Below, one piece after another: positions 15,423-23,102 of a DNA stretch of 26,143 bases. Source of the stretch: a virus. How positions within the stretch are numbered: position 1 is the stretch's first letter; the number at the start of each line of letters is the position of its first letter. The notes under the pieces are model-generated. The model was not told the origin of the DNA and did no database searches. It worked only from the letters and a program-made list of their open reading frames with translations. The DNA lies in IMG/VR virus record IMGVR_UViG_3300032291_000773, positions 1-26,143 of that record; one strand, written 5' to 3'. The position numbers were made by a program, and so were the translations under genes.

Positions 15423-17623
15423 TAAAAAGTTCCCCCGCCGGTTCCACCTGTTGCGGTCAAAACGCCCGTCGATGGATTGAATTTCAGTTTAGTCGATGAC
15501 ACCTTCGCGGGCAAGTTTCCGGTCGTGCTTGTCACCCAAGTCAAATACATATCAGCCGAAGTTGTCGTGTCGTCGGTGATTGCAATGTTCGTTGCGTTTG
15601 TTGCGTTTGTTGCACTTCCCGCGCTGCCATCAATCGACACGCCGTTCAACGTTTGGCTGGCGCTTGTGCGGTTCAATGCAATGCCGGTCGTGCCAATGTA
15701 AACGGTCGAATTGCCCAACACGGTCGAAGGAATCGTGCCGGTCAATTGGCTGGCCGGAATGCTGGTCAGGTCGGCAGCCGAACCGCTGAACACCGTGGCC
15801 GACAACGTGCCGGTGGACGGGTTGAATTGCAATTTCGTGCTGCTGACGTATTCCGTGGCCAGGTTGCCGGTCGTCTGATTGGCAAAAAGCGGATACCTGG
15901 TTGCGTTGGTGGTCGTGTCGTCAGTCACCGTTGCGTAAGCCACGGGCGTCACCCAGGTCGGGGCGCTGGCGCCGTTTGATTGCAACACTTGGCCAGCCGA
16001 TCCGGTTGAACCGGACACCGCCAACGTGCTGCTGAAATCAATGGTGGTGAATTTGCCTGTTGATGCCGTAGTGGCGCCAATCGACATATTGTTGATTGTG
16101 CCCAAAATTGTCGGGGCAATTTCAATTGAACCGGCGCCGGTTGGCTTTATGTGAACGTGGCCGGTTCCTGTGGGGCTTATGTCAATTTGCGCGTTTGCAC
16201 CGTTGATGTTTGTGGAAACATCCAAACTTAAATTATTGCCACCACCACCACCCCATTGCAATTGGGCTGTGCCGCTTGCATTTCGCAACGAACCACCACC
16301 CGAACCGGATGCGTCAAAATACGACGAAACAAACTTGGTTGTGGCCGTGATGGTTGTGCCGCGAATTGTGTTTGCAGTCGTCCCGCCAATTGCTGGCGGG
16401 CTGGACAAATCCAAAGTGCCGCCCAAAGTCAAATCGCCGCTGCTCGTTACCGTGCCGGACAACGTGATGCCAGACACCGTGCCCGTGCCGCCAACGGAAG
16501 TCACCGTGCCAACCGTAGGCGTCGCCCAGATCGGAATACCCGCGGCCAATGTCAACACCTGGCCATTGCTGCCAACAGCCAGGAAGGAAGTGGCGCCAGC
16601 GGCCGTTTGGTATGGAACCGAACCCGATGCACCACCGCCCAAATTTGTGGCCGTGGTGGCCGTTGTAGCCGTTACCGCGTTGCCTGAAATCGAACCCGTG
16701 ATTGTGTTGGTCACGGTCAAGTCCAGCAAAGTTCCCAAACCTGTAATTCCGGTGTAAGAACCCGACAACCTGGCGCTGTCAAATGTGCCGCTGGTGACTT
16801 GGCTGGCAGCAATTGCAATGCTGGTGCTGGCCGCCAAAGTCAATTGGCCCTGGGCGTTCACGGTGAACGTGGCCACCTGGGAAGCCGAACCATAAGCGGC
16901 CGCGGTCACCGCGGTGTTGGTGATGCTGAATGTGTTGCCGGTCAGGGTTAACCCTGTTCCAGCCAAATAAGAACCGACGCCTGAAAACTGCGACCAGGGC
17001 ATGGCTGTCACGCCAATCGTGCCGGTGGATGCTGCGGTGGTCACCCAACCGGTGGATGCCAGCGTGGCGCCGCTTTCGATGAACGTGAACGCGCCTGGCA
17101 CTTCCGACCAGGTGTTCATGTCGGCCGTGCGCGTCCATTGGCTGGCGCTGGCTGCATAGATGCCGTTTTGTGCCTGGTTGGCTTGGTTCTTGACCAAGAT
17201 GCGGTCGCCATCGGTCAGGCTGGTTGGCCAATCACCGTTTGTTTGCGTCCCCAAACCGGCCAACGTCACAATGCCGGTGGTGGTGTAAAGGCACGATGCC
17301 TTCACGTCCAAGCCTTGGGCGACGGAATCGACATAAGCCTTGTTGGCAATGTCGGTGTCGGCTGAAGGGGTTGTGGCCACCTGGCCGGTGGTTGCATAAA
17401 TGCTGGTGAAATAACCGGCTGCTGGCGCGGTTCCACCGATCACGGACGAATCAATCGTTGAATCGGTAATGGTCAGGCCCGATTGAAATGGATCAATCGG
17501 CGGCAAAAACGGTGTTCCGGCGGGGCCGATGAACGTGATTAAATCAAACGTCGGTTCAGGTTGAAAAAGCGCCTGAACCGGTTTGATGTTGGTCGTGTTC
17601 GTGACAGCGGTGCTGTTCGACAT
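15422..17623 (-). CDS. Large tail-fibre-like protein
   Basis: The 733-residue product is a long adhesin-like protein. The N-terminal part includes T-I-G-type repeats (T-I-T-D-S-T-I-D ... V-I-G-G-T-A-P-A-A-G-Y-F-T, about 51-72). A conserved fibre domain at about 91-214 has A-N-K-A-Y-V-D-S-V-A-Q-G-L-D-V-K-A-S, G-D-R-I-L-V-K-N-Q, Q-N-G-I-Y and S-G-W-type ends. The remainder is Thr/Ser/Gly/Ala-rich, with repeats such as G-S-V-P-Y-Q-T-A-A-G and another S-I-G-A-T-T-A-S-T-G-K-F-T. It ends in G-G-G-T-F, matching the end of the 94-residue mini-fibre. The ribosome site AAGGGGG precedes ATG 17623. The reading frame is intact over its full length. Confidence 0.7.
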   Translation of the reverse strand: MSNSTAVTNTTNIKPVQALFQPEPTFDLITFIGPAGTPFLPPIDPFQSGLTITDSTIDSSVIGGTAPAAGYFTSIYATTGQVATTPSADTDIANKAYVDSVAQGLDVKASCLYTTTGIVTLAGLGTQTNGDWPTSLTDGDRILVKNQANQAQNGIYAASASQWTRTADMNTWSEVPGAFTFIESGATLASTGWVTTAASTGTIGVTAMPWSQFSGVGSYLAGTGLTLTGNTFSITNTAVTAAAYGSASQVATFTVNAQGQLTLAASTSIAIAASQVTSGTFDSARLSGSYTGITGLGTLLDLTVTNTITGSISGNAVTATTATTATNLGGGASGSVPYQTAAGATSFLAVGSNGQVLTLAAGIPIWATPTVGTVTSVGGTGTVSGITLSGTVTSSGDLTLGGTLDLSSPPAIGGTTANTIRGTTITATTKFVSSYFDASGSGGGSLRNASGTAQLQWGGGGGNNLSLDVSTNINGANAQIDISPTGTGHVHIKPTGAGSIEIAPTILGTINNMSIGATTASTGKFTTIDFSSTLAVSGSTGSAGQVLQSNGASAPTWVTPVAYATVTDDTTTNATRYPLFANQTTGNLATEYVSSTKLQFNPSTGTLSATVFSGSAADLTSIPASQLTGTIPSTVLGNSTVYIGTTGIALNRTSASQTLNGVSIDGSAGSATNATNATNIAITDDTTTSADMYLTWVTSTTGNLPAKVSSTKLKFNPSTGVLTATGGTGGGTF

Positions 17624-17632
17624 GACGCCCCC

Positions 17633-17974
17633 TTAATCTGCTTGGACGGGCGTGATGTAAAGTGTGTTTGTGCCGCTGCTAATCGCCTTGATGTAGAACG
17701 GGCCTTTGGGCGCCGCAATCACCAGGGGAAAATTCATGCTGCCAGGTAACACGAAGGAACCGGAATTGCCGGTGCTGGCAATTGTCGGGGTCACCAGGTT
17801 CGCCGATGCTGGCGCCATTTCAACGCCCGCAACGCCTGTTCCGGTGTTCAACAAACTGACGTAGTTTGTCACGTCATTGGTCGTTGGCGTAATCAGCAAA
17901 GCCGATGATGCCGCTGTTGTCAAATCAAGCGCGTAGGTCTTACCGCTTGTTCGCATGGCTGATAAATTGACCAT
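17633..17974 (-). CDS. Small beta-rich virion-like protein at the start of the tail block
   Basis: The 113-residue product is Thr/Ser/Ala-rich and beta-like (Y-A-L-D-L-T-T-A-A-S-S-A-L-L-I-T-P-T, V-S-L-L-N-T-G-T, F-V-L-P-G-S-M-N-F-P-L-V). It reads like a compact structural or decoration protein. No family is recognised. It is the first gene after the terminator at 18020-18053, preceded by TATAAT at 18001-18006 and the ribosome site AAAGGG, so it heads the fibre/tail transcript. A minor capsid or fibre-base protein is possible. Confidence 0.5.
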   Translation of the reverse strand: MVNLSAMRTSGKTYALDLTTAASSALLITPTTNDVTNYVSLLNTGTGVAGVEMAPASANLVTPTIASTGNSGSFVLPGSMNFPLVIAAPKGPFYIKAISSGTNTLYITPVQAD

Positions 17975-18000
17975 TTTTTACCCTTTCCCGTGTTTTCAAA

Positions 18001-18006
18001 ATTATA
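18001..18006 (-). promoter_or_regulatory. Candidate promoter -10 box (TATAAT)
   Basis: On the minus strand the sequence reads TATAAT exactly, 27 bases before the start codon of the 113-residue gene and directly after the coat-region terminator. No good -35 box is found 16-18 bases upstream, where the terminator T-run lies. Either a phage-modified or activator-dependent promoter is used here, or the match is chance. Confidence 0.35.
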
Positions 18007-18019
18007 GTGCCGCGCATAG

Positions 18020-18053
18020 AAAAAAAGCCACCCTTTTTAGGGGCGGCCTTTTC
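18020..18053 (-). terminator. Rho-independent terminator after the coat/decoration genes
   Basis: On the minus strand the stem GCCGCCC / GGGTGGC (one G-T pair) closes a 7-base A-rich loop and is followed at once by seven T. Flanking A and T runs extend the stem. It lies 15 bases after the stop of the 140-residue gene and before the fibre block. Arms on the plus strand are 18027-18033 and 18041-18047. Confidence 0.85.
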
Positions 18054-18068
18054 TCGCTTCATGCCAAA

Positions 18069-18491
18069 TTAAGGCAAGAATGTCAGGTCGTAACCGTAGA
18101 TGAACACATCGGCGGTTGCGGCTGCGCCTTGGGCGGTCGTGCAACGAATGTAAAGGGGTGTGCCCGATACTGCGTCGGTTGACGTGGCGGCGGTCACAAC
18201 AACTTTAGCGTTGCTGCTGTTGCCGGTCAAAGCATAAGCCGATTTGACGGCCGTGCCAGTTGCGCCAGCGCCGGTGTAAACGGCCAATTGGGCCGTAGTC
18301 AGGTCGATGGATGCGTTGGCAACGATGATGCTTTGAACGCTGACGCTACCGGCCGCCAGGATGGGGGCGATAGTGTCGGCGACAGCGTTAAGGTTCACAC
18401 CTTGGGCCGAAGCAATCAGGCGAAGTGCCTGGTTCGTTGCTAGGGGGGTAGGGTGATTCGTTTGGGTTGATGCTGGCCCTGGATTGCTCAT
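18069..18491 (-). CDS. Putative head decoration or coat-associated protein
   Basis: The 140-residue product has a short helical N-terminus and then a beta-rich Ala/Thr/Val body (S-V-Q-S-I-I-V-A-N-A-S, A-Q-L-A-V-Y-T-G-A, V-F-I-Y-G-Y-D-L-T-F-L-P at the end). It is the gene directly after coat and before a strong terminator, so it shares the coat transcript. A small beta-rich protein in that place is often a head decoration protein, but no family motif is recognised. The ribosome site GGAG lies 8 bases before ATG 18491, a strong signal that fits high expression. Confidence 0.5.
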   Translation of the reverse strand: MSNPGPASTQTNHPTPLATNQALRLIASAQGVNLNAVADTIAPILAAGSVSVQSIIVANASIDLTTAQLAVYTGAGATGTAVKSAYALTGNSSNAKVVVTAATSTDAVSGTPLYIRCTTAQGAAATADVFIYGYDLTFLP

Positions 18492-18513
18492 GTTAATTTC
18501 TCCAAAATATGTT

Positions 18514-18549
18514 TAATGAAGGGCGGCCGAAGCCGCCCCCGTTTCATTA
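18514..18549 (-). other. Stable UUCG-type hairpin at the coat stop codon
   Basis: On the minus strand GGGCGGC-TTCG-GCCGCCC forms a 7-bp stem with the very stable cUUCGg loop. The flanking TAATGAA and TTCATTA are also exact complements, with a 4-base bulge (18539-18542) between the two stems. The outer stem includes the coat stop codon. There is no T-run, so it is not a normal terminator; protection of the coat mRNA 3' end, or partial attenuation, fits better. Confidence 0.6.
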
Positions 18550-19788
18550 GGCTGCAACGCGGCAAGCCAGTTCGGGATACAAAGGCGCCCAACCGTAAAG
18601 AACGTCCAAACGTGTAGGAATGGAATCGTTGTTGATCGTGTATTGACGAACAACACGGATGGACAAGCCCAAATCCTTGTCGCTTGCGCGGCCAGCGAAG
18701 TGAACGCCGTCAGGCAACTCAAGGTCAGCGGTTGCCAAGGTCGCAAAATTCTTGTGGAAAACCAAGTTTTGCGGGCTGACAGTACCGGTGTTGTTGAAGG
18801 GTGTCACGACAGCGGATGCGCTGGTGGTTTGCACAACAACGTTTTGGAATTGGCCGCCGGTGATGATCGCGGGCGAAACAGTCACGGCAGTACCGCCACC
18901 AGTTGCAACGGCAGTTGTTGACATCACAACGAAGTTGCGAAGTTTGCCGTATGACTGACGGTTTTGTGGGTTCACGCCGTACACGCCAGCAATTTGAATC
19001 ACGTCGCCCTGGTTCAAGGTCAATGCGGAAGATGCAACCAATTGCACCGTGCCGAATTGCGCCCAACCAGTTGAAATGCCAAACGAAGCGGAAGTCGTGT
19101 CAACGGACAAAGTTTTGCCGCTGTACGAACCGAAGGTTTGGGACACAACGTTCTGATCCATGTACCAGTTCATGCCAGCGGAATCGCGGCCCATCATGCC
19201 TTTGGTGTATTGCTTGCCGATCACGTCGGAAGGAACAAACAAACCTTTCAGGCTGTCAACGATGGTGGCTGAAGTGAAGGGTTCAATCACGCATGAACGG
19301 CGGCCGTCGCGGGGTGCGCCTTCGCTGTCCATGTATGCGCCAGCGGTCAAATACGTAATCAAGCCGGTGGGCGGTGTGCCAGCCGTGCCGACGATGTTGG
19401 CCACGTTGTTTTTGGCCATTGTCAAGCCGTCGTAATCCATCTTGTTGGCAATGGCAGCCACGGCCGGTTTGAGAATTCGGTCGCTGAATGCGTCCAGGCT
19501 CAAAGCCAGGTCTTGGGTGGTGAATTGCGTGTCAACGTGGAATTGGGTTGACAAAGTGACGGGCACGCTGGTTTCGTTGAAGTCTTCAACGTTCAGCGCG
19601 GGGCCAGTTGTACCGATGAAACGGCCAGGACGACGGACGTTCAAGGTGTTACCGATTTTGGCGCCGGTGACAGCAAATTGGTCGTCGTATTCGCGGGTGA
19701 CGTTGTTTGTGAACGTCAATTCGTTTTCAAGAACCATCAACGCTTCGTTGGTGATTTTCGAAATCGTCAGTAAGTTATTTCCAGACAT
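18547..19788 (-). CDS. Major capsid protein (P22 coat-protein family)
   Basis: The 413-residue protein forms the icosahedral shell. It has the P22-coat-type start, with L-L-T-I-S-K-I-T-N-E-A-L-M-V-L-E-N and F-T-N-N-V-T-R-E-Y-D-D-Q-F, then I-G-N-T-L-N-V-R-R-P-G-R-F, T-L-S-T-Q-F-H-V-D-T-Q-F-T and D-R-I-L-K-P-A-V-A-A-I-A-N-K. These form the HK97-like N-arm/E-loop region of that family. The length agrees with P22 gp5 (430). The later part has a beta-rich insertion-type region (about 230-340), as in P22 coat. It directly follows the scaffold gene with a TAGGAAAA ribosome site. The GC-rich hairpin at its stop codon is noted separately. Confidence 0.9.
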   Translation of the reverse strand: MSGNNLLTISKITNEALMVLENELTFTNNVTREYDDQFAVTGAKIGNTLNVRRPGRFIGTTGPALNVEDFNETSVPVTLSTQFHVDTQFTTQDLALSLDAFSDRILKPAVAAIANKMDYDGLTMAKNNVANIVGTAGTPPTGLITYLTAGAYMDSEGAPRDGRRSCVIEPFTSATIVDSLKGLFVPSDVIGKQYTKGMMGRDSAGMNWYMDQNVVSQTFGSYSGKTLSVDTTSASFGISTGWAQFGTVQLVASSALTLNQGDVIQIAGVYGVNPQNRQSYGKLRNFVVMSTTAVATGGGTAVTVSPAIITGGQFQNVVVQTTSASAVVTPFNNTGTVSPQNLVFHKNFATLATADLELPDGVHFAGRASDKDLGLSIRVVRQYTINNDSIPTRLDVLYGWAPLYPELACRVAA

Positions 19789-19818
19789 TTTGTTTTCCTA
19801 TTGAAAAAGGGTTTTTTG

Positions 19819-20778
19819 TCAGCGAATCTGCCTGTTTTGGCGGGCTGCTTTCCATTGGGCAAATGTACCGTGAAAATTGCCATCGGCATCCACGTTGTTG
19901 TCCGTCTTGGAAAGCGCACCGCGAATCGGGCTGATTGGCGCTGGCGCTTTTGATTTCACCGCGGTCGATTTCACTTCCGGTTCGCTGGCTTTGGGTGCGG
20001 TCTTTTCAAACTGCGCCTCAAGTCTGCCGATTTGTCGAAGGGCTGAAATTACGGAACCTTCGCCAAGTTTTTTGGCAAAGTCGGGATTTTCGGCCAGGTG
20101 ATAAAGGATTTGTGGCCCCACATCACTTTCCATGATCGCGTCGCGCACGGGGTCTGAAATAGACACATCGCTTGACTGAACCATGTCGTCGAAATCCGGC
20201 ATTTCGCTTCTCGCTGCATTCACGCGGTCGGCCCAACTCTTTTCGAATTGCGCCCGTTGTTCCGCGGCCTTGCGATTTGCTTCAGCCTGGTCACGTTCCA
20301 TCAACTTCTTGTCAGCGGTATATTCGGCCAACGCTTTCGCGTATTCGAACATATCGTTGAATTCTTCAGGCTTGGGTTCGGGGCCAAAATCGTCCTGGGC
20401 TTTCGCTGGTGGATTGATCTTAGTTTCCAGTTCCTTCAACCTGGCTTCCAGTTCTTGCCGTGCTTCGCGTTCCTTTTGGGCTTCGGCCTTTGCGGCTTCG
20501 CGTTGCTTGGTAATTTCTGAAAAGCGCCTTTCGATCTTCGGGTTCGCCTTGCGTTCCTTTTGATCGTCTTCTACGGTCGCCTCATTCCCTTCCCCGTCTG
20601 AATCACTCTGATCGGCCTGATTTTCCGGCTCGTCAGCAACCTGGGTTTCCCCGTCGTTTGCTGGCGCCTCGGTGGTTTCAGGCGTCGCGTCAACTAATCC
20701 AAGTTTACGGGCGGTGAATTCCGCTAAATTGTCACTTGTCACCACGTTAGCGGCGACACGTTCTTGCACTTCGGACAT
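19819..20778 (-). CDS. Scaffolding protein (P22 gp8-like)
   Basis: The 319-residue protein guides coat assembly and leaves or is cleaved before packaging is complete. It has an acidic, disordered N-terminus (about 36-75, rich in Glu, Asp, Gln, Thr) and long charged coiled-coil helices (about 80-122 and 148-190). The short basic C-terminus, F-A-Q-W-K-A-A-R-Q-N-R-Q-I-R, is like the coat-binding helix pair at the end of P22 scaffold. Its place between portal and coat is the expected one, and P22 gp8 is of similar length (303). The 79 bases before it carry the promoter-like and hairpin signals described separately. The ribosome site TAGGG precedes ATG 20778. Confidence 0.85.
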   Translation of the reverse strand: MSEVQERVAANVVTSDNLAEFTARKLGLVDATPETTEAPANDGETQVADEPENQADQSDSDGEGNEATVEDDQKERKANPKIERRFSEITKQREAAKAEAQKEREARQELEARLKELETKINPPAKAQDDFGPEPKPEEFNDMFEYAKALAEYTADKKLMERDQAEANRKAAEQRAQFEKSWADRVNAARSEMPDFDDMVQSSDVSISDPVRDAIMESDVGPQILYHLAENPDFAKKLGEGSVISALRQIGRLEAQFEKTAPKASEPEVKSTAVKSKAPAPISPIRGALSKTDNNVDADGNFHGTFAQWKAARQNRQIR

Positions 20779-20785
20779 ACGTATC

Positions 20786-20820
20786 CCTACGAATCAACCC
20801 AATGAAAACCCATTGGTAGG
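20786..20820 (-). promoter_or_regulatory. Hairpin able to cover the scaffold ribosome site
   Basis: On the minus strand CCAATG and CATTGG form a 6-bp stem with a GGTTTT loop. The flanking CCTA pairs with the TAGG of the scaffold ribosome-binding site, leaving a bulge on one side. If folded, the site is partly hidden. P22 scaffold synthesis is known to be controlled after transcription, so this is a plausible control element. Confidence 0.45.
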
Positions 20821-20822
20821 TT

Positions 20823-20837
20823 GGTTAATTGTTAACC
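20823..20837. promoter_or_regulatory. Perfect inverted repeat (operator-like) over the -10 region
   Basis: ggttaa and ttaacc are exact complements with three bases between them. The dyad covers the putative -10 box of the promoter at 20828-20857 and could bind a dimeric regulator. No regulator is identified in the window. Confidence 0.4.
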
Positions 20838-20857
20838 GGAATCAATCTCATTGTCAA
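20828..20857 (-). promoter_or_regulatory. Candidate promoter for scaffold and coat
   Basis: The minus strand has a consensus -35 box TTGACA (20852-20857), an 18-base spacer and AACAAT (20828-20833), four of six matches to the -10 consensus. Start of transcription would fall near 20820, about 40 bases before the scaffold ATG. The 79-base gap between portal and scaffold is the longest gap between head genes. Confidence 0.45.
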
Positions 20858-23080
20858 CTATTGTGGCATGGCCATTGGCTGCTGCATTTGCGGCGCCATT
20901 TCGGGCTGCATTTGCGGCTGCATTTGTTGTTGCGGCATTTGGCCAGGAATACCCGACGCCATGTCCATTTGACCAATGAACGGGCTGGCGCCCTGGTGAA
21001 TATCCTCTGCCGCAACGCTTGAAAACGCATACTGTTCGGCGTTCATTTGCTCGATGCGACGCAATAGGTCTTCGGGCGACATATTGGCCAACAACAGTTT
21101 GACCACCGCGTCGATTTCCGTTTTGTTTTGGCTAGTGATTGACCTGGTGTTTTGATCGTTGACTTTGACTTCGGCCATCGTTTCGGTGTTGTGCGCCTTG
21201 GCGATGCCCTTGATAAGTTCGCGGCGGGTTTCGCCTTCCTGGCGCACACCCTCTTTGGTGACGCCGTATTTGATATCCAGGCCCATTGCTTGCATTTGCT
21301 GTTGCTGTTCTTGCACCATCTTTTGCAGTTGCAGCAACTTCATTTGAACCTGGGGTGGAATGTCGATCTTCTCGTCGATCTGCGACAGCGGGTTCATGGC
21401 TGCCAGGCGATCGGCGATCACGTCGGCGCCAGGGAAATCCATGTTGCGGAACAATAGGTCGCCCGCCACCTGGAAAATCTCGTTTTGGGCCATCAAAGGC
21501 ATCATGGCTTCGACGGCTTCCATTCGCTTGCTGTTGTAGCCTGGGCCGGTGTCCATCACCACATCGTATTCGCCCACCGTGACGTTGTTCAACACTTCGC
21601 CGGTGGCTTGCATATCGTTCAGCGTCACCAGGTCGGGTTTGCCATCCACACCAATGATTCGCAATACGCGTTTGGTGTCGTAAATCTTGGGTATCAAGTC
21701 CAGGATGATTTTGCCGGTGTGCTTGATCGAACGCGTCATGTTGTCGTAGAAGTGGAAGTTCGACATATCCACTTGCTGTTGCTGGCCTTGTAAGGCTTTG
21801 CCCGACACGTTGCCAATCATTTGCTGCGCTGGATCAAAGATACCCAACACGGTTTGCAAGTCCTGGCCAACTTCGCTGGCCGCTTCCATGATGCCCGCGG
21901 GTGGTGGTTCAGGCTGCAAACGTTGTGGTGGCGGCGCGGTGCGGCCTTCAATGTCGGTTTGCTTGTAACGCAACACCGGCATCGACTTGATGTTGGCCAG
22001 CGCCCAATCGTTTTCGTGGCCTTCGTCCTGGCCTTCGGCCATCACCCATTTGGCCTTTGGCGCCAGGGCGATGGATTCGGTCAGGCTGGTGCGCCAAAAG
22101 TTGAACATTCGCTGCGGGTCTTTGGCGTTGCGAATCAGGCCGTATTTTTTGCGCTTGCCTTCGATGGTCACCTGGGCGCCGTAGCACGGAACAATCGGAA
22201 TCCACTTGCCCGCCCATTCCTTTTCTTCCAGGATTTGCATGGCGGTCATCTTGCACCACTTCACCGTTTTGCGGTACGAAGGGCGGCGGTCAATCTCGAC
22301 AATACCCGCTTCGTCCAACACGGCTTTGGGTGGCAGTTTGTCGGCCCATTCCTTTGTGCCATCGGACAACATCACCAGGTCGTGTTTCACGCGGTCGATG
22401 TAGAAGTATTCAGCGATGCGAATATCCTCTTTTGTCACCCATTCGGCGCTGCTATCACCAGTTGCGCGGGGCTGGAAACCCACGCCATCGTCGGCGCCTG
22501 GGTACATTTGACGGAATACGTGCTTCGGAATCACGCTGGCGATCAACACCTTTTCAGCGTCGGAACCATCGGGCGCCACGCTGTTGGGGTCGAAGTAAAC
22601 GGAAAACGGGTCGTCGATTGGTTCGATAAAAATGTCCTGGTCGAACGAATCTTCGCGCACGTAATCGGTCACCACGCGCCAGTAACCCCAACCCATTCGC
22701 ACGGCATACGAAAACGCGGTGTCGTAAGCGGTGTCGGCGTTGCTGTTGACCTCAATGTGTCGGGTGATCCCTTCGATCACCTGGGCGACCTTCAAATCGC
22801 CTTCGTTGTTGACGGGGTGAACCTTGATGCGCGGGCGCTGCTGTCGCTGCTGGTTTTCAACCTGGCGGCAATATGCGTCGATCTTGTTGATCGTCAGGCA
22901 CGGGCGGGCTTCAATGTTGCGGCTGTTTTGAATCTCAACCGGCCATTGATCGCCAGCGCCGAATTTCAAATCCTGAAGGGCAGCCGAACGGTTATTGGAA
23001 TCGGCCTCACCCACCAGGCGCAAGAATTTAATCGCGTCCTGGATGCGTGGGTCTTCGGATTGGTCTTGGTAATCTGACAT
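20858..23080 (-). CDS. Portal protein (P22 gp1-like)
   Basis: The 740-residue protein forms the 12-mer ring through which DNA enters and leaves. The N-terminus has D-L-K-F-G-A-G-D-Q-W-P, R-P-C-L-T-I-N-K-I-D-A-Y-C-R-Q-V-E-N-Q-Q-R-Q-Q-R-P in its opening 85 residues, a strong match to P22-type portals. It continues with G-W-G-Y-W-R-V and D-P-F-S-V-Y-F-D-P. The length fits P22 gp1 (725). A coiled-coil rich in Gln (about 585-605) lies near the C-terminus, in the place of the P22 barrel helix. The last 30 residues are Gln/Met/Pro-rich repeats. The ribosome site AAGGGG precedes ATG 23080, 22 bases after the large terminase stop. Confidence 0.9.
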   Translation of the reverse strand: MSDYQDQSEDPRIQDAIKFLRLVGEADSNNRSAALQDLKFGAGDQWPVEIQNSRNIEARPCLTINKIDAYCRQVENQQRQQRPRIKVHPVNNEGDLKVAQVIEGITRHIEVNSNADTAYDTAFSYAVRMGWGYWRVVTDYVREDSFDQDIFIEPIDDPFSVYFDPNSVAPDGSDAEKVLIASVIPKHVFRQMYPGADDGVGFQPRATGDSSAEWVTKEDIRIAEYFYIDRVKHDLVMLSDGTKEWADKLPPKAVLDEAGIVEIDRRPSYRKTVKWCKMTAMQILEEKEWAGKWIPIVPCYGAQVTIEGKRKKYGLIRNAKDPQRMFNFWRTSLTESIALAPKAKWVMAEGQDEGHENDWALANIKSMPVLRYKQTDIEGRTAPPPQRLQPEPPPAGIMEAASEVGQDLQTVLGIFDPAQQMIGNVSGKALQGQQQQVDMSNFHFYDNMTRSIKHTGKIILDLIPKIYDTKRVLRIIGVDGKPDLVTLNDMQATGEVLNNVTVGEYDVVMDTGPGYNSKRMEAVEAMMPLMAQNEIFQVAGDLLFRNMDFPGADVIADRLAAMNPLSQIDEKIDIPPQVQMKLLQLQKMVQEQQQQMQAMGLDIKYGVTKEGVRQEGETRRELIKGIAKAHNTETMAEVKVNDQNTRSITSQNKTEIDAVVKLLLANMSPEDLLRRIEQMNAEQYAFSSVAAEDIHQGASPFIGQMDMASGIPGQMPQQQMQPQMQPEMAPQMQQPMAMPQ
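20864..20945 (-). repeat. Short imperfect repeats encoding a Gln/Met/Pro tail of the portal
   Basis: Units close to GCTGCATTTGCGGC (plus strand reading) recur about five times and encode M-Q-P-Q-M-Q-P-E-M-A-P-Q-M-Q-Q-P at the portal C-terminus. The repeat is in frame and does not disturb the gene. It is a likely site of length change between related phages. Confidence 0.6.
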
Positions 23081-23102
23081 ATTCGCCCCTTATTTTCTAA
23101 AA

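Noticed and set aside
18514-18549. Hairpin after coat as a rho-independent terminator
   Set aside because: No T-run follows the stem on the minus strand, and the next gene has its own strong ribosome site in the same transcript. The true terminator is at 18020-18053.
21821-23077. 418-residue open frame on the plus strand, opposite the portal gene
   Set aside because: It mirrors the codon structure of the portal, has a His/Phe/Gly-heavy make-up with no domain, and lacks a ribosome site. The portal on the other strand is certain.
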